Part shown: in pieces, positions 12,331 to 26,293 of the stretch | Layout of the letters: every line of letters begins with the position of its first letter | Position numbering within the stretch: the stretch's first letter is position 1 | From: Centrapalus pauciflorus | Lineage: Eukaryota > Streptophyta > Magnoliopsida > Asterales > Asteraceae | Assembly (NCBI GenBank): GCA_020465985.1 | Contig: JAANYP010004869.1 | Location: forward strand, 248,001-312,000 | DNA length: 64,000 nt | Reading direction: 5' to 3' | Position numbers and translations under genes: made by a program | Notes under the pieces: model-generated | Told to the model about the DNA's origin: nothing | Databases searched by the model: none | What the model saw: the letters and a program-made list of their open reading frames with translations, nothing else

Positions 12331-12895
12331 AGAATCATAATAATTAACATGAAAATGTTAAACAATAATATCGATTAGATTTAGAATCTAGAAAGCTGAG
12401 AGAGCTGTCATCAATCGAGTCTCTTGTGTCTGCCACCAAACCCTCCCATTAGTGTGTCAAAGGAAATCCCACCCAAAGGAAACATGGTTGATTCTCCTAA
12501 ATTGACTTTTTATTTTTTTAAATTATAAAATAAAATAATGAAGTTGACTAAATTCAATAAAACCAATGAATGATATATGCATGACTCCAATTAATACAAA
12601 CCATTCATATTTCCACATGAACAAAATATTGAAAATGATAACAACTTAGACCTTACCTTGGTTGGAGATATATGAGATATTAATAGTTAGGGTGCAGTGG
12701 TCATATATAGTTGACTAATTTCAAAATGATATCTCCAACCCATTACATTGCTATATGTATATTTAAAAATATTATAAAAGATAATAGAGAAAGGTAATTA
12801 AATCATTGCACTACAAAATTTAATTGATCATTGGTAAAAAATGATTGTAAATATGTATGATGCAAATGAATCAAAATTATATAGAGCAGCTTCAT
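12331..12895. other. Intergenic, nothing certain
   Basis: AT-rich. A short inverted pair (GGTTGGAGATAT near 12660 and ATATCTCCAACC near 12730) could form a roughly 80-bp hairpin, possibly a MITE remnant. Confidence 0.35.
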
Positions 12896-13744
12896 CTTGT
12901 TATATGAGTTAGAGATTTTATCAGAATTAAAGGACAAAAGCAAACTTAAATATTGCATCACAGTTAATCATCATCGTGTTTATCGTTCATCTATGCATCA
13001 TGTTGTTGCTGTTATGCATCATCATCATTCATCACCATCGTCATGTTCATCATTCATTGCCATTCATCATTTATCTATGCATCGAGTTACCACTATTATA
13101 CATCGTATCATCATATTAATCATCGGTTGCATCTCTTGTTCATGTCCATCAACGTTGATCATCGTTCATCTTCGTATCCAAATAATCATCACTATGAAAA
13201 CCAAAACTTCGAGGTAGCGGTGGTGCTCGGTGGTGCAGGGGGAGGGAGACGCGATGACAATGGGTGGATGGTGGTTGGCGAGCAGGTGGAGGCGGTGCAG
13301 GTGACGACGGTGGTGTGTTTGTCGAGAGAAAGAGAGATTAGGGGTGGTTGGTCAAGGCGTGCAAGCGATGGTGGTGTTATTGGCGTGCATGTGACGACGG
13401 TGATGAGAGAGATGTGTGAGAGAAAGAGTGATTTTAGAAATGAGGTTAGTGCATGATTTTAATTTCTTAAATTATCTTTTTCATTTATGAAATTAATTAA
13501 TTTCCATATAAATGTTTTTCATGTTTACCCTTAATGCACCCTTGTTAAAATAAATGATGCATAAAAGTTCTCTGAGGTTCCCGTGCGATGTACCATTATT
13601 TTCATGTGATGCATCAAATTCTCGCGTGATGCATCGACTTCCTGCGTGATGCATTAAGATATTTGCGTTACGCATCACCTGATCCAATGACTATAAAGTG
13701 ATTTTCTGGTTTTCCGATGCATTGGGGTTCTTCATTGAACCCAC
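12896..13744. mobile_element. Element of the GATGCAT / TTGAACCC family, interrupted by a hAT insertion
   Basis: The right end has repeated GTGATGCATCA, GATCCAATGACTATAAAGTG, then TTTTCCGATGCAT and TTCATTGAACCCAC. The interior contains CAT-rich and purine-rich blocks (ATCATCATTCATCACC; GAGAGAAAGAG) shared in type with 7205-8098 and 14642-15263. Open frames at 12897-13456 are low-complexity and not genes. The terminal ACCCAC is split by the hAT element at 13745. Left limit uncertain. Confidence 0.5.
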
Positions 13745-14197
13745 CAGGGCCGTCCTGTCAATTTTGGTGGCCCTGTACGATAATTACATAGTAGGCTCTT
13801 AAAATGCGAAATTTTTTTATTTTATATAAAAATTATTAGTTATTAGTAGCCTAGCAATTGCTATATACATGAAAAACATTTAAAACAATGATATTAAGAC
13901 ATGTTCATATGAGAATAAAATAATTAATTTCAAAACTATACTTATTTTGAAAGGGCATTGCTATACACTTATGTTTACAAATCATACATCATTACACTCA
14001 CATATAATTTTTTGTTAATGACGTGAGACACAATAATTAAACTTAAACAGACTTTAGCTTTTCACCATTTTTTCCGATCACCGATCAATTTTCCGATCAC
14101 CGATCAATTTTCCGATGATGCCCTATCAAATTTGGGGCCCTGAGTGGTTGCACTTACTGCACACCCTCAGGGCACCGCTCAGGGCGTGCCGGCCCTG
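13745..14197. mobile_element. hAT-like non-autonomous element (CAGGGCC termini)
   Basis: The left end CAGGGCCGTCCTG and right end CGTGCCGGCCCTG are inverted repeats. They are flanked by GAACCCAC (13737-13744) and AAACCCAC (14198-14205), an 8-bp target duplication with one mismatch. 453 bp, no transposase. Internal CCGATCACCGATCAATTTT is tandemly repeated at about 14074-14120. A relative is at 16405-16705. Confidence 0.75.
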
Positions 14198-14641
<444 letters not shown>

Positions 14642-15260
14642 AGAGGGAGGTTCCATTGAGAACTTTTGTGCATCGAGGCACAAAAGAATCTTCACTGGCC
14701 CTTGGATGAAAAGAATGTGTAGGTTAGATCATATGACAAAAGGGTAATTAAATAGAAAGTTTTATGCATCAAGTGCACATAATGAAATTCGCGGAGGGGT
14801 AAAACAGGAATTATGCAATCCTTATTTAATTATTACACTTCCAAAATTAACAAAAATAATACATATTCAAAATACATCAAAATACATGCATATCGTTCAT
14901 CTCTTCCAAAAATAAATCATGCATATCGTTCATCTCTTCCAAAATCAAAATACATCATAATACAAACATGAATCGTTCATACAAACATAAATCATGCATA
15001 TCGTTCATCTCTTCCAAAATCAAGAGGGGCTAAGAGAGAGGAGAGAGAGATAGAGAGAAAGATGAAGTGGTTTTAGGAAAAAAGTTAATGGTGATTTTCA
15101 TACCAAATTTAGTTATTAATTATCTTAAAAACATTTGAATTCAAAAATAATTTCCATACATTTAATATCCCCTAAATGCCCTTTGTGCACCCTTGGTAGA
15201 TAGTTCGATGCACAAAAGTTCTTAATGGTGTCTCGATGCACAAAAGTTCTCAATCGAACC

Positions 15261-15263
<3 letters not shown>
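14642..15263. mobile_element. TIR element set between two TA microsatellites (GATGCACAAAAGTTCT subfamily)
   Basis: The left end has GGTTCCATTGAGAACTTTTG then TGCATCG. The right end has CGATGCACAAAAGTTCTCAA then TCGAACCCCA. (TA)n lies on both sides. The interior holds three copies of CATGCATATCGTTCATCTCT within 14884-15020 and a purine tract AGAGAGGAGAGAGAGATAGA. No coding capacity. Confidence 0.7.

Positions 15264-15352
<89 letters not shown>
15264..15352. repeat. (TA)n microsatellite
   Basis: About 44 uninterrupted TA units between two different TIR elements. Confidence 0.97.
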
Positions 15353-16404
<1,052 letters not shown>

Positions 16405-16705
16405 CTGGCCTGTGTTAATTATTTTAATGCCCTTGGCAAGGTTAAAGAAAAAAGTATTTTTAAAAAATTTAAAATGCAACGTAATTTTTTTAAATAGGTT
16501 GTTTGGCCAAGCTAGAAAAAAAATGTCTCTTAAAAAATACAGCATGCTATTTTTTAAAAAGTTTTGGAAAATTATTGAGTTGAAAAATTAAAAAAATACA
16601 CGTGTTGACCTAATATAACATATTGGACTGAAAAAATGTTGCCCCTTCATGACTTGATCATGCTCTGGGCGGTAGCCCACATGGCCCCCCTGAGAGCCGG
16701 CCCTG
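16405..16705. mobile_element. hAT-like MITE (related to 13745-14197)
   Basis: The left end CTGGCCTGTGTTAATTATTT is a decayed form of CAGGGCC; the right end is GAGAGCCGGCCCTG. It is flanked by a perfect 8-bp duplication CATATGTT (16397-16404 and 16706-16713). 301 bp. The open frame at 16394-16591 is Lys/Phe-rich noise. Confidence 0.7.
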
Positions 16706-16884
16706 CATATGTTTTTTTATTAATAATGCATGAACGAGTGATTAATCTTAGTCTACAAACATTAAGAGGGGAGATGTGTATTCCCCCATTGAAATCCATC
16801 AAGATTTGATATCCAAATGAAGTAGTTCTACATATGTGTTAATGAATGTTTGAGATCTAAATTGAGGGAAGATGCAATATATAG

Positions 16885-16889
<5 letters not shown>

Positions 16890-16925
<36 letters not shown>
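16890..16925. repeat. (TA)n microsatellite
   Basis: About 18 TA units immediately left of the 16926-17182 element. Confidence 0.9.
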
Positions 16926-16928
<3 letters not shown>

Positions 16929-17182
16929 GTTCAATGGAAAACCACAATGCACCTGAAAACTTGTGAAAACCGCACTGCACCACTACAAATGCACAAATTC
17001 CCCGCGTGATGCATCAAAATCCTGCGTGATGCATCAAATTTCCCGCGTGATGCATCAAAATCGATGCATCACCTTATTTACGATCATGCCACCGCGTTTT
17101 TCATTAAATGCACCAAATCGGACGGTTTGCGTAGGTTTCCATGGTTTTCACGTGCATAGTGGTTTTCCATTGAACCCACCCC
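16926..17182. mobile_element. MITE of the GATGCAT/TTGAACCC family, set in (TA)n
   Basis: The left end GAGGTTCAATGGAAAACCAC mirrors the right end GTGGTTTTCCATTGAACCCA. The interior has three GCGTGATGCATCAAA direct repeats. A short TATATATATATA follows on the right. Sister copies are at 31738-32012 and 31465-31639. Confidence 0.75.
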
Positions 17183-17314
17183 TATATATATATATGGTGG
17201 TCTGTAAATTAAATTAAAGACCCCACCCCAGGCACCCACCCACATATATATATTATATATATAATGCATCATCTTGAGCATTGCAATTTACAAACTCGAT
17301 CGATCATGCATGTG

Positions 17315-17468
17315 TAGTGGCGGATCCAGAAATTTTTTCGTTGGCGGCATGAGGTTTTATGAGGTATTCGTCGTGTTAATTTTCCGGAACACATAGGCTA
17401 AAAATCGTCAAATTTATGCACATCGTTGGGGTCTTTCCCCCCGCTTCCTTCAATGTGGATCCGCCCTG
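17315..17468. mobile_element. hAT-like MITE with perfect 8-bp TSD
   Basis: The left end TAGTGGCGGATCCAG mirrors the right end TGTGGATCCGCCCTG. It is flanked by TGCATGTG on both sides (17307-17314 and 17469-17476). 154 bp. The GGCGGATCC/GGATCCGCC termini resemble those at 37210-37674. Confidence 0.8.
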
Positions 17469-17657
17469 TGCATGTGTTGTTTTGGTCATGGCACACACAC
17501 TACATACAGTGATTTACACCGTACATACCATACCCACTTCAATTTGATCTATACATGCCATTTAATCCATCCATCTGTCCATCCACTTGTTAATTTCAAA
17601 CACTCAGCTCCCATACATATTTATAAAGTTAATTTGTTGATTAATATATTAATTATG

Positions 17658-17659
<2 letters not shown>

Positions 17660-17731
<72 letters not shown>
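17660..17731. repeat. (TA)n microsatellite
   Basis: About 35 TA units. No TIR element is recognised against this tract, unlike most others in the window. Confidence 0.95.
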
Positions 17732-17732
<1 letters not shown>

Positions 17733-18414
17733 CAAATGATTGATAAAAGATTTTAAATTATAATATCTCATGTCTAATTAATTAACATTTGAATTAAGAT
17801 TTTCAATTCGTCTTACAATTATCATACAGATCGATCAACCCGGCCATTGATCATTACCTTAATATGTTATATATGTGCTGTCACAACAGTCTATCTTTTC
17901 ATTGGTATTTGGTAGTCTTCTATTTCTGTCTTAATTTTGCCTTTCAAAAAAAATATTAAAGCTTTAAGAAAGGGAAACCAGTAAATTAATATTAATTAGA
18001 AAATCAGAAACAAATGATCAAATGTCTAATTAATAATAAAACTAAAAATGTTAACAAGTGAAAATCTATCTATTTTATTAAAATAGTAAATAGAATACAT
18101 TTGTCGCTTAACTATACCACCAATTGGCGTAACCGTCTTTCGACACGTGTCTATAATTTTTATGTTAAAATTAATTAAATAAATAAATTAAATTATTTTT
18201 GAAAATCATCGCTATTTTCTAGGTATTCTATTGCAAAGTTATCCATTAATGATTAAAATTAATAATCCACGTCATTTTATAAATTTATATGGATTCTGTT
18301 AAGTCCATCAAATCTGTCGCAAAATTGAGTTTGTCATGTCTGTTTTATCCTAATATCTCATGTGATTAAAAACCATATCGGTTTCTATATTTTGTTCATT
18401 TAATTTGTTATAAT
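17732..18414. other. Intergenic DNA, possible Helitron 5' end near 18066
   Basis: AT-rich. At about 18066 a TCTATCTATTTTATTAAAA sequence resembles Helitron 5' ends elsewhere in the window, but no matching 3' hairpin plus CTAG was found, so it is not called. Confidence 0.3.
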
Positions 18415-19189
18415 TTTCACTACAACAAAATGAACCTAAAGCAACATGTGAAAAGTGTTGTGTTAGGCCTTAAAAGTGTTGCTATAGGCCTAATGCGACA
18501 CTTTATGTAGTGCCACCTTAGCCAACGTCGCCTTAGGTCTAAAGCGACACTTTCACTAGATAATGCAACACTTTTCAAAAGTGTTGCCATTATTTTATAA
18601 ATGCAACACTTTTTAAATGCAACATTTTTTATATTCTAAAGTAACATTTTTTAATGTGTTGCCATTAATTTTTAAATGAAACACTTTCTAAATGCAACAT
18701 TTTTTATACTCTAAAGCAACACATTTAATTTATTGTTACCAACTATAGCAACACTTTACTTATCAAATGCAACACTTTTTAAATATTGTCATTATGTAAA
18801 TGCAACACAATTATCAATCTATTGCAACACTTTATTATTGATTTAAATTACATAAATGCAATATTTTCTAGACAAAAGAAACACATTCATTATTTTTAAA
18901 ATTTAATGCAAATACAAATATTTATTTAATTACTTCATGACAGTTTTTCTACTTACAATTCAATTTAACAAAAATAATATTATTTCATAACATATCGATC
19001 AAAAAGTATTTCCAGTATATTAACGTCTACAACCAAAATAAAGATCATCAAATGTATAAGCGATACAACAAAAAAATAAATTACAATTTTGGGAATGTAT
19101 ATTCAATTCATCTTCTTGTAACTTCTTTCATACAAAACCGACGCTTATCATGCACAACTCTCCTTCTGTCGATCACTTTTCACAAAAAA

Positions 19190-21600
19190 ACTGCCTAGCA
19201 ATCAACTTTCCTGAAACTGCATAATATAGCAACAAACTTTCAAATTAAGTAGGTTTTCGATGAAACTTTCACAACATCTTAAAAATATTCTAAAAACAAC
19301 ATTTCTATAAAAATATTACACTTCCCACAGTAAATTTGTATTTTTACTCGTTAAACTACAATTCTTTGCATAAAATAGCAATAAACTTTCGTTTGACGTC
19401 CAATTTTAATGATACTTTTAGTAACAAGTCTAAAATCCTTAGAAAAGACCAAATATATAAACATATTTCATCATTCATTGATAATTTATACTTTTGGGCA
19501 TTAAAGTACCAAAAGTTTGTTTAAAATAGCAATGAACTTTCATGTGATGTCGGATTTCGATGATTCTTTTTGCAACACATCCTAAATAATTTAATGACAT
19601 CAAAATTATATAAATATTTCATCATTTATAGCTATTTCGTGATTCGGTATATTAAAGTCTCATTTATTCATTATTTGACTTTTAAAAGCCAAATAAGAGA
19701 CTTTTGTTAACTTCATCAATTTTGAAAACTCTATTTACGTATTCTAACCATATTTAAAGTTTAGAATTACCTGAGAATAGAGAGTGTTACATCAGTGCTT
19801 GAATCCTTCCATATAAATTGATTGAAATTGCAATCTTTAGCTGTGAGGAGTTGATACCAAATTAGAAAAAGATAAATCAATAACAAAATTCATAGATAAG
19901 TCCCTCAAAACTGCAGTTATTTATAAAACAATTATTAACCTAAACTACAGCTATATATAAGTTTCTGGTTTTCCACAAAAAAATCTGCCCAGAATAGCAA
20001 TCAACTTTGCTGAAATTGCATAAATGACAACAAACTTTCAAAGAAACCCTCTGATTCATATAATGCAGATAAAATAAGGAAAGGATTAATCACTAGTAGA
20101 ACTAAAAGATATCCAAGTGCTTCACCACCGATGATTTCTATAAAAAATTACAAATAAGTTAACATTCAGGAAACTAAGTACATGATGCAAAAAAAATTGC
20201 AACAGTCTGCTCACAACATCACTCAACATACTTAGGACTAACAGTTTCAACAAACTACAAGAAAAGGTCAAGTGGAAATTTTGCACAATAGTTATTTCTA
20301 GATGATTACTTCCATAACCTTGATAGTTAATTATTAATAATTTGGCCTGAGATAATTACTATTCTTAAATAGGTACATACGTTAATATAAGGTTTCGACT
20401 GATGGTTGAATATTTGAACATTCCTCAATAATGATAATCTTGTGGGCCAAACAAAATGTAATCATTATTTCAGAACAATTACTTATAGGCAAATATAGAG
20501 AAGATTATGTTTAATCACTTTTTGTCAAAAGGGAAAACTTCTCATTTGTTTGGGGACCAAGACTTGAAGAAAATTACCAGGTAATTTTACTCATTACAGA
20601 GTGTGTGTCTTAACTTTAAGTAATAGCTGCAACAATACATACATATATGAAAGCAACAACAGCCCTCAACAAACAAATGTATCATTTAGATAAGGAACAC
20701 ACTAATTAGTATGTCCATAAGCCTCAATATCCATTATAAAATTATACAAATAATCACATATATTGAAGTCATAATAATAAGAAGAATTTAATAACAGAGT
20801 GGACAGACAGAAACGGTTACTGCTTGGGCATGCATTTGTGTGTGAATTAGGACTAGAAATATGTATTTAATAAACAAAACAAGATTGTAAATTGTGTAGC
20901 CTCTTTGGGTGATCAAATAGCATACCTGAAACCAGCAGCTTGATCAAAGGCGGTGTGGTTGCGATGGCACCAACAAATTGACCAAAGGCGGTATGGCACC
21001 AACAGCTCTGATGGCCACTTTGTTTTCGTCCACCACCGACAAGTTACAATATGGTCATATAAATGCAATCTTTAGCTGTGAGGAGTTGATACCAAATTAG
21101 AAAAAAGATAAATCGATACTAAAATACATAGATAAGTCCCTCAAAACTGCAGCTATTTATAAAACAATTATGAACTTACACTGCAAGCTATATGTAAGTT
21201 TCTGGTTTTTCACAAAAAATCTGCCCAGAACAGCAATCAACTTTGCTGAAATTGCATAAATGACAATAAACTTTCTAATTGAGTCGGTTTTTTTATGAAA
21301 CTTTCACAACACCCTAAAAATCTTTTAAAAACACCATTTCTATTAAAATATTACACTTCCCGTTGTAAATTTGTATTTTCACTTATTAAAATGCTATTCT
21401 TCGCATAAAATAGCAATGAACTTTTATTTGACGTCAATTTTGACGAGACCTTTTGTAACAAATCTTAAATCCTTAGAAAATACCAAATATATAAACACAT
21501 TTTATCATTCATTGATGTTTCATACTTTTGGGCATTAAAGTACCAAAAGTTTGTTTAAGATAGCAATGAACTTTCATATGATATTGAATTCTGATGCTTA
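19190..21600. repeat. Imperfect internal direct repeats of the CACTA element
   Basis: Sequence at about 19190-19560 (CAATCAACTTTCCTGAAAC, then TGCATAAAATAGCAATAAAC) recurs at about 21230-21600. The block at 19825-20040 (AATCTTTAGCTGTGAGGAGT, then AAGTCCCTCAAAACTGCAG) recurs at 21066-21265. A further partial copy of the CAATCAACTTTGC segment lies at about 20005. This indicates internal duplication during the element's history. Confidence 0.7.
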
Positions 21601-22486
21601 CTTGCTAAGAGAATGAGCTAAATTAGTATATAGCACTCTTTCTTTAAGCCATACATATACGACCCCTTTCTTTACCCATATAAACTATTAGTAAATTAGT
21701 ATATAATTTTTATATAGATACTTTTAAACCAAACAGAATTCTACAAACATTTTTTTTTAAAACAGGGGGATAAAACAAAAGCAGATGAAACAGGTGAATC
21801 TTGCCTTGGTATCACATGGTCATACTGATCTATATATGAAACTCGTTCAATATTTGATGTCCATTTGGTGTATAATTGTATGTATATAACTAAAAATTCA
21901 GATTACATAATGAATCCAACTAAAAATTGTATAACTTGCATCCAAGTTCAATTCAAATTACATAATGAACGCAACTAAAAATTGTATGTATATATTTGGT
22001 GTTCTGAATGATAATATGAGGATTAAGATGTGTTGAAGTGCTCACTAATTGAAACTTGCAAAAAAAATCAATAAATCTGCTCATATAAATCATTTCAATA
22101 AATCTACTCAAATAAGTCTTGATCGTGTTCTATAGCATATTTACACATATTTCATTTAAAAAATCATTAGATGCTAGAATTAAGGCTAAAAATATGAAGT
22201 TGTTGTACCAAAAACAACCATAAAAGCTGCTGTCCAATTCATATATATACTTTAAATTCATGATATATGATAATATTTGACAATTGATTGAAGGTAAAAG
22301 TGTATCGAATTCATTGTAGATGTTTAGGGGTCATTAAGGTGTATGATTTAAGGCTGAATCAAGACTGAAAAAAAAAATGTAAATGCAGCTCTAAATAGGG
22401 CCTGTTTGCACTCAGTGAAGGCTGAGTTTTGGACCTGTGAGCAGCCCCTGCACTTCACACACTTCTCAGCCCAAGTACTTGCAACT

Positions 22487-22634
22487 CCATACCCACAAGC
22501 ACATTACAAGACTTAGTTTATGGGAGGCTATTACTTGCAATTATGGTCCGAGGATTAGAGGGAAAGAATGGACCAACTCAGGGACTTATTTTAGAACAAA
22601 ACCAATGCCAAAGCTAAGACCATCCTGAGTCCGA
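22487..22634 (+). repeat. Direct repeat, copy 1, inside the CACTA element
   Basis: Begins CCATACCCACAAGCACATTA and ends within GCCAAAGCTAAGACCATCCT. Matches 22823-22970 with roughly a dozen differences. An open frame runs through both copies but reads differently and has no known domain. Confidence 0.8.
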
Positions 22635-22822
22635 GACATGTAGTATATGTACATATGTGTGTGTGTGTTTTCAATTCTTAAGTAGATAACAACAATTAAT
22701 CAATGGTGTGTGTGTGTCTTTCATTTAAAAACAGAAACAACAGTAGTACTCATAGGAGTGCATTAGATTGAAATGGAAACAACATCAAATACATATATAT
22801 GCTGCCCATATTTCCTTGAACA

Positions 22823-22970
22823 CCATACCCACAAGCACATTACAAGATTTAGTTTATGGGAGGCTATTACTTGCAGGTATGGTCCGAGGATTAGAGGAAA
22901 AGAATGGACCAACTCACGGACTTAGTTTTGAACAAAACCAATGCCAAAGCTAAGGCCATTCTGAGTCTAA
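22823..22970 (+). repeat. Direct repeat, copy 2, inside the CACTA element
   Basis: Second copy of the 22487-22634 unit, 336 bp downstream, with small substitutions such as TTGCAGGTATGG for TTGCAATTATGG. Confidence 0.8.
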
Positions 22971-23179
22971 GACTTATGTCTCAGACCTGCAGCCCCTCCC
23001 CTTCGCAATCAGCAGCCTTTTCACAATTAAAACATCAATTAAACACTAAAGGCTTAACAAGCACACCAAGGAAAGCAATAACCAGGTCCGAGACTTATGT
23101 CTCCTTGGACCTCGGTCCCTGCTGTGATTTCAGCACCAAATTCCTCAACAAAAACACTAATTAAACACTAAATAAGGAT

Positions 23180-23470
23180 CATTGAAGGTGCCATCGTCTG
23201 AAATTGAGTGCAAAAACAAAACTATTTCTTTATGAAAGAAAGAACTCTAACAGGGGAAGAGGAAGAAAGACGAACCTTTATGCTTGTGATGGAGGTTCCG
23301 AAAGCGGAGGAGGAAGAACGTTGCGCTGCTTGCGATGGAGGAAAAGGAACAACGCCGCTGATTATGTGGAAGAGGATGTCGCCGTCGCCGTCGCCGTCGC
23401 CGTGGATGGTTAAGGAGATCGTCGCCGTGGAAGAGGATAGCGGCTAGGGTTTTCTTTGGAACGGAGCATC
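23180..23470 (+). other. Purine- and GC-richer block within the CACTA element, possible captured gene fragment
   Basis: A Glu/Arg-rich frame and a (GTCGCC)n run (GATGTCGCCGTCGCCGTCGC) followed by GGCTAGGGTTTTCTTTGG give it a host-exon look, unlike its AT-rich surroundings. The two overlapping frames have no recognised domain. Capture of a host exon or 5' UTR is inference. Confidence 0.35.
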
Positions 23471-24311
23471 TGCGTTGGTTTTGGGGGTCCTCAGCAGATC
23501 TCCGCTTTTTTCTTTGAATTAGAGTTGAAAATTGAAAATTGGAAATACAAGTAATAGTATAAAAAAACTAAACCTTAAACCTTAAAAAATAATATAAAAA
23601 TCAAAAACTAATATATAAATTTGTAAAAAATAAATCTAAATGCACATAAGAAAACTTAGAAAATATAAATTTGTAAAAAATAAATCTAAATGCACATAAA
23701 AAAACATGTAATGAAAATTCAAAAATAAAAAATCGATTTAAAATATCAAATAAGAAAATATTGAGTTAATAATATTATTAATAAAAACTGCAAGTTTATT
23801 TCATAATATTTATCAAAATTAATCTATCAATTTTTGTTGCACTCTTTTTAAAAAAAAAAATAATCTCCGCTTTTTGTGTGTATTTTTTAATCAAAATTAC
23901 AAAACAAGAAAAAATAGTATTAACACTCAAAAAAATATTTTTTTTTTAAAATGTGTTGCATTTTTTTCATTATAGATGCAACACTCTAAAATGTGTTGCA
24001 TTTTTTTCATTATAAATGCAACACTCTAAAAATGTGTTGCTTTTTTTCATTACAAATGCAACACTCTAAAAATGTGTTGCATATTTTATTGAAATATGCA
24101 ACACTTTAAACAAATGTTGCAATTTTTATAGAAAAATGTTGCATTTTTTTAGTAAAAATGGCAACACTTTAAAAAAAGTGTTGCATTAAATCATTATATG
24201 CAACACGTTTTGTCAATGTGTTGCTTTAGAGTGAACTTAAATAAAAAAGCAACAGTTTTTAAATGTGTTGCATCAAAAGTGTTGCCTTAGCTTCAAAATG
24301 TAGTAGTGTTT

Positions 24312-24853
24312 GGAAGTGTAGATGGATTTATATATACAGTGAGAAGGGAGTTATTGACAGGCAGACCCTTAACAAGTGCAATATGAGACTTTGCACAGGA
24401 CCCACTTTCTTTTAGGGCCTCATAAAAATTTGATCTGTATAATAAGTAGAAGAGCAACATTTACATGAAAAATCAACAGGCCTGACAATAGGGATCTGGA
24501 GACTGGAATTGCGGCAGGGCCTACTTTCTTTTCTTTCCCGAATTTCTGTTTTTATATAAAGCAACTTTCCAATTCATAGACATGAAAATATAAATCAGTG
24601 ACAACTTTTTTTATTTTACTTGAAGAGAATAAAAAATTGATTATTATTGATGAAAAAATCAAAAGCTATTATTATTAGTCAACAAAATAAAAAAATGTTA
24701 CTATTAATGATAAAAATAACAAAAATTGTTATTATTTTTCATAATTAGCCAATTTTCAAATTGTATACATTTCGTCCTTTGGTTTGAAAAATCATTTTTT
24801 TGACACTTTATAATCATTACACGTTATCATTTATTTTGTATAAATGCTTTGAA
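24312..24853. other. AT-rich intergenic DNA
   Basis: No gene recognised. It was contiguous with the sequence left of 18415 before the CACTA insertion. Confidence 0.4.
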
Positions 24854-24861
24854 GTTTTTGT

Positions 24862-25358
24862 TAGGGGTGTTCAAAACCGGATATCCGAATTTCGGATAGT
24901 GAATTTTGCTATCCGAATATCCGAAAAAATATTCGAAATTTCATATTTTTTAAATTTTTTTAAAAATAAAATCAAATATTTAAATATCTAAATACAAATT
25001 CATATATCCAAATAGATATCAAAAATATATATATCACAAACTAAATGTATCCGGAATTATTTTACTCAAAACGACTAAAGAAATCTAAAAAAATAAAATT
25101 TATAAAAATATTAGTTAATAATACTAAGATAAAACTCAAAAATATACATTAGAATAATAATAAATACTCAATACTAAAGATATATAAACAATTTAAAAAA
25201 AAATATTTTTTTGGATTTTCGGATATCGGATTATCCGAATATCCGAAAATCTAGAATTTTACTATCCGAATCCGAATCCGAAATTTCGGATAGTTTCGGA
25301 TCGGATTTTCGGATTTTTGTTTCGGATGCTCGGATTCGGATTTTTTTTAACACCCCTA
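24862..25358. mobile_element. hAT-like MITE with CCGAAT-rich interior
   Basis: The ends TAGGGGTGTTCAAAACCGGA and TTTTTTTTAACACCCCTA are inverted. A perfect 8-bp duplication GTTTTTGT flanks it (24854-24861 and 25359-25366). The interior is rich in TTTCGGATA / TATCCGAAT motifs in both orientations near the ends. 497 bp, non-coding. Structurally like 40429-41086 and 41800-42104. Confidence 0.88.
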
Positions 25359-25366
25359 GTTTTTGT

Positions 25367-26135
25367 AATCAAAATGTCTATTTGTGATTTTTCACAGGGT
25401 TCATGAAATCTATGACACGAAACTCCAGGTTATTGAATATAAATGGAGTACATAGAAATAGAATAGCGGTCAAAGGGTAAACAAACAAAGTCCAAACACT
25501 GACGCATTATATTAATTGATGCTGCCATCCTTCGATCTCTACCTATCGCCACTCGATCATCATACTATACACACACACACTCTCTCTCTCTCTCCCTCAC
25601 TTTACATTTTTGAAAACGAGATTTTAATTTCTTTTTCAGACCAGCAACCATATATGTCTTTCCAGTCTCTCTCTCTCTCCTCGATCGTCTTTCTCTCTCA
25701 GTCTCTATGATAATTATATATATATGTGTATATGTGTGTGTGTAAAAAAGATTATGATATGTTGTGGGTGTGTGTTTTGTTGTGGAGTGAAAGATTTGGG
25801 GTAGATCTTTGAAAGCTTTTGTTTTAATTTTTATTGGGCTTTAAAGGAAAAAAAAAATCAGACTCTGACTCTCATGATAAAAGCGACCCCGCAGCTGCTT
25901 GTTTCTTTTTCATAATTACAAACTCACCTGGTTCCTTCCGTAAATTTTGCACCCACAAACCGTCACTGTTCCCCCTTTCATTCCTATTCCTCCCTTTCAC
26001 ATTCACATATGCCTACGGCCTACCTACCTTATAATCTTATATTTACATACTTACTTAATTCCATGGATGGATTGGATCTTGCTCTTTCTTAATTTGGATA
26101 CTTTCTTTACTTACACACAGTCACACACACACAGT

Positions 26136-26139
<4 letters not shown>
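25367..26139 (+). promoter_or_regulatory. Upstream region of the MIR319 locus
   Basis: A stretch free of recognised transposons, with short CT runs (25578-25595, 25666-25680) and mixed unique sequence. Position suggests it is promoter-proximal DNA of the microRNA gene. Open frames in it are low-complexity. Confidence 0.35.

Positions 26140-26199
<60 letters not shown>
26140..26199. repeat. (CT)n microsatellite, 60 bp
   Basis: An uninterrupted CT run about 1.3 kb upstream of the miR319 hairpin and about 95 bp upstream of a TATA-like box. Pyrimidine-rich tracts of this kind are common near plant promoters; function is inferred. Confidence 0.95.
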
Positions 26200-26201
<2 letters not shown>

Positions 26202-26293
26202 GATCGACACAGAGTCAGAAACACACACTGCACAGTGTTTTTGTTTTGACAAAATATCTTGATATATAATTAACTACTGTGGTTATGGTTATG

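Larger units (their letters stand above)
18418..24308. mobile_element. Non-autonomous CACTA (En/Spm) transposon, complete ends
   Basis: The left end is CACTACAACAAAATGAACCT and the right end TTCAAAATGTAGTAGTG, inverted repeats of CACTA type. Both are flanked by TTT (18415-18417 and 24309-24311), the 3-bp target duplication expected for the superfamily. Subterminal arrays of GCAACACTTTT / AAAAGTGTTGC-like motifs fill about 18440-18900 and 23940-24300, in opposite orientation at the two ends, as expected of transposase-binding subterminal repeats. 5891 bp; no transposase frame found. The interior holds imperfect duplications and a block at 23180-23470 resembling a captured host segment. Confidence 0.9.

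Noticed and set aside
12897..13456. His/Ser-rich and Gly/Arg-rich frames
   Set aside because: They are CAT-rich and purine-rich low-complexity DNA in a TIR element; the two overlapping frames are equally open.
18066..18417. Helitron start interrupted by the CACTA element
   Set aside because: A TCTAT-type start exists, but no hairpin plus CTRR end was found to the right of 24312.
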